Shown one piece after another: positions 63,568-64,000 of a stretch of 64,000 nt of DNA. The first letter of the stretch is position 1, and every line of letters starts with the position of its first letter. The notes beneath the pieces are model-generated. The model had not been told where the DNA came from, ran no database searches, and worked only from the letters and a program-made list of their open reading frames with translations. This DNA is from Balneatrix alpica DSM 16621 (GTDB taxonomy: Bacteria > Pseudomonadota > Gammaproteobacteria > Pseudomonadales > Balneatricaceae). Where the stretch lies: positions 151,589 to 215,588 of the forward strand of contig NZ_KK211039.1 in assembly GCF_000619885.1 (NCBI RefSeq), given 5' to 3'. Position numbers and translations under genes: made by a program.

Positions 63568-64000
63568 TTAAGGCTCCTTAAACTGGTTGAGGCGTTGCGA
63601 CAGCTGGCGTAAATAGCCAATCATGTCGAGGGTATCCTGTAGGTGAGCATTGAGTTGTTCGGCGACCTCCGCCAGTTCCAGGAAGCGTTGTTGATTATCC
63701 TGACTGGCTAAGCGGTGCTCGCGAATGGCTTGGTGTGACAGGGTAGCCTGCAGCAGGCTTTGCTTAGCATCCTCACTCAGGCTGCCAAGATCCTCGGCCA
63801 ACTGTTGGGTATGGAGGACGCATTGGTTTAAATCCAGACGGCTGTGTTTTAGCTCGGCATCAACCTGATGCACATCCTCGGCCAGGCTGTTGGTGAGCTG
63901 GCGGATATCCCGGGAGGCCTGATCAGAGTGCTGCGCCAGGGAGCGCACCTCGGCGGCAACCACTGCAAACCCCCGCCCGGCATCACCGGCACGGGCGGCC
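63568..64000 (-). CDS. Methyl-accepting chemotaxis protein, C-terminal end (partial)
   Basis: This frame is open from the right edge, giving at least 143 residues. The first residues visible, AARAGDAGRGFAVVAAEVR then SLAQHSDQASRDI, are the conserved signalling stretch just after the hairpin tip of chemoreceptors. A coiled region follows to the end QRLNQFKEP. The sensor, membrane and tip parts are outside the window. The usual D in VADEVR is Ala here (VAAEVR). Confidence 0.85.
   Translation of the reverse strand, partial: AARAGDAGRGFAVVAAEVRSLAQHSDQASRDIRQLTNSLAEDVHQVDAELKHSRLDLNQCVLHTQQLAEDLGSLSEDAKQSLLQATLSHQAIREHRLASQDNQQRFLELAEVAEQLNAHLQDTLDMIGYLRQLSQRLNQFKEP

Noticed and set aside
1-64000. 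Insertion sequences, transposon ends, prophage genes, tRNA or rRNA genes
   Set aside because: I looked in all gaps and saw no transposase, integrase other than Cas1, tail or capsid genes, or tRNA-like cloverleaf. A tRNA search program would settle it.

Overview
The window looks like a chromosome segment of a marine-type gammaproteobacterium related to Oceanospirillales/Pseudomonadales. The main reason is the supraoperon gyrA-serC-pheA-hisC-(tyrA-aroA fusion)-cmk-rpsA-ihfB-lapA-lapB-pyrF, with ubiG-mupP-yciK divergent from gyrA. This is the Pseudomonas-like order, including the fused prephenate dehydrogenase/EPSP synthase and a MupP-type phosphatase between ubiG and yciK. All assignments come from reading the sequence; no database search was run.

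Layout. (1) 1-11.5 kb: a complete type I-F CRISPR-Cas locus on the minus strand, in the order cas1, cas2-3 fusion, cas8f (csy1), cas5f (csy2), cas7f (csy3), cas6f (csy4), leader, array. At least 51 identical 28-bp repeats are present and the array runs off the left edge. The ~130-bp leader holds two near-identical IHF-consensus sites, a long stem-loop and a ribosomal-RNA-type boxA antitermination sequence. The N-terminal half of cas8f is clearly AT-richer than the rest of the operon. (2) 11.7-19.4 kb: a cysteine-motif protein of unknown function, an acyl-CoA synthetase, and a divergent five-gene branched-chain-amino-acid-type ABC transporter. (3) 19.6-28.3 kb: yaeQ and a three-gene signalling operon: a Tat-exported solute-binding lipoprotein, a Cache hybrid kinase with two kinase modules, and a REC-PAS-GGDEF-EAL protein. 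(4) 28.4-31.1 kb: pirin, a DoxX-type membrane protein, a small ORF, and divergent bfd/bfr for iron storage. (5) 31.4-37.5 kb: an Amt ammonium transporter with nitrogen-type control signals, a 3-hydroxybutyrate-dehydrogenase-type SDR, betI with a strong operator, and choXWV choline uptake. (6) 37.6-46.7 kb: TerC, an ABC exporter, a glycine-zipper lipoprotein, several small conserved proteins, mtgA and a second hybrid kinase. (7) 46.7-62.7 kb: the housekeeping block above. (8) 62.7-64 kb: a membrane-anchored protein of unknown function and the C-terminal end of a chemotaxis receptor cut by the right edge.

How the parts work together. The I-F locus is structurally intact: Cas6f, Cas1 and Cas2-3 keep their recognisable catalytic motifs. 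The leader signals suggest that one short DNA segment serves spacer integration (IHF bending) and also transcription through a >3 kb untranslated array (boxA/Nus). Apart from the CRISPR leader, the most unusual items are the solute-binding-protein/kinase/c-di-GMP operon and the compositional mosaic in cas8f.
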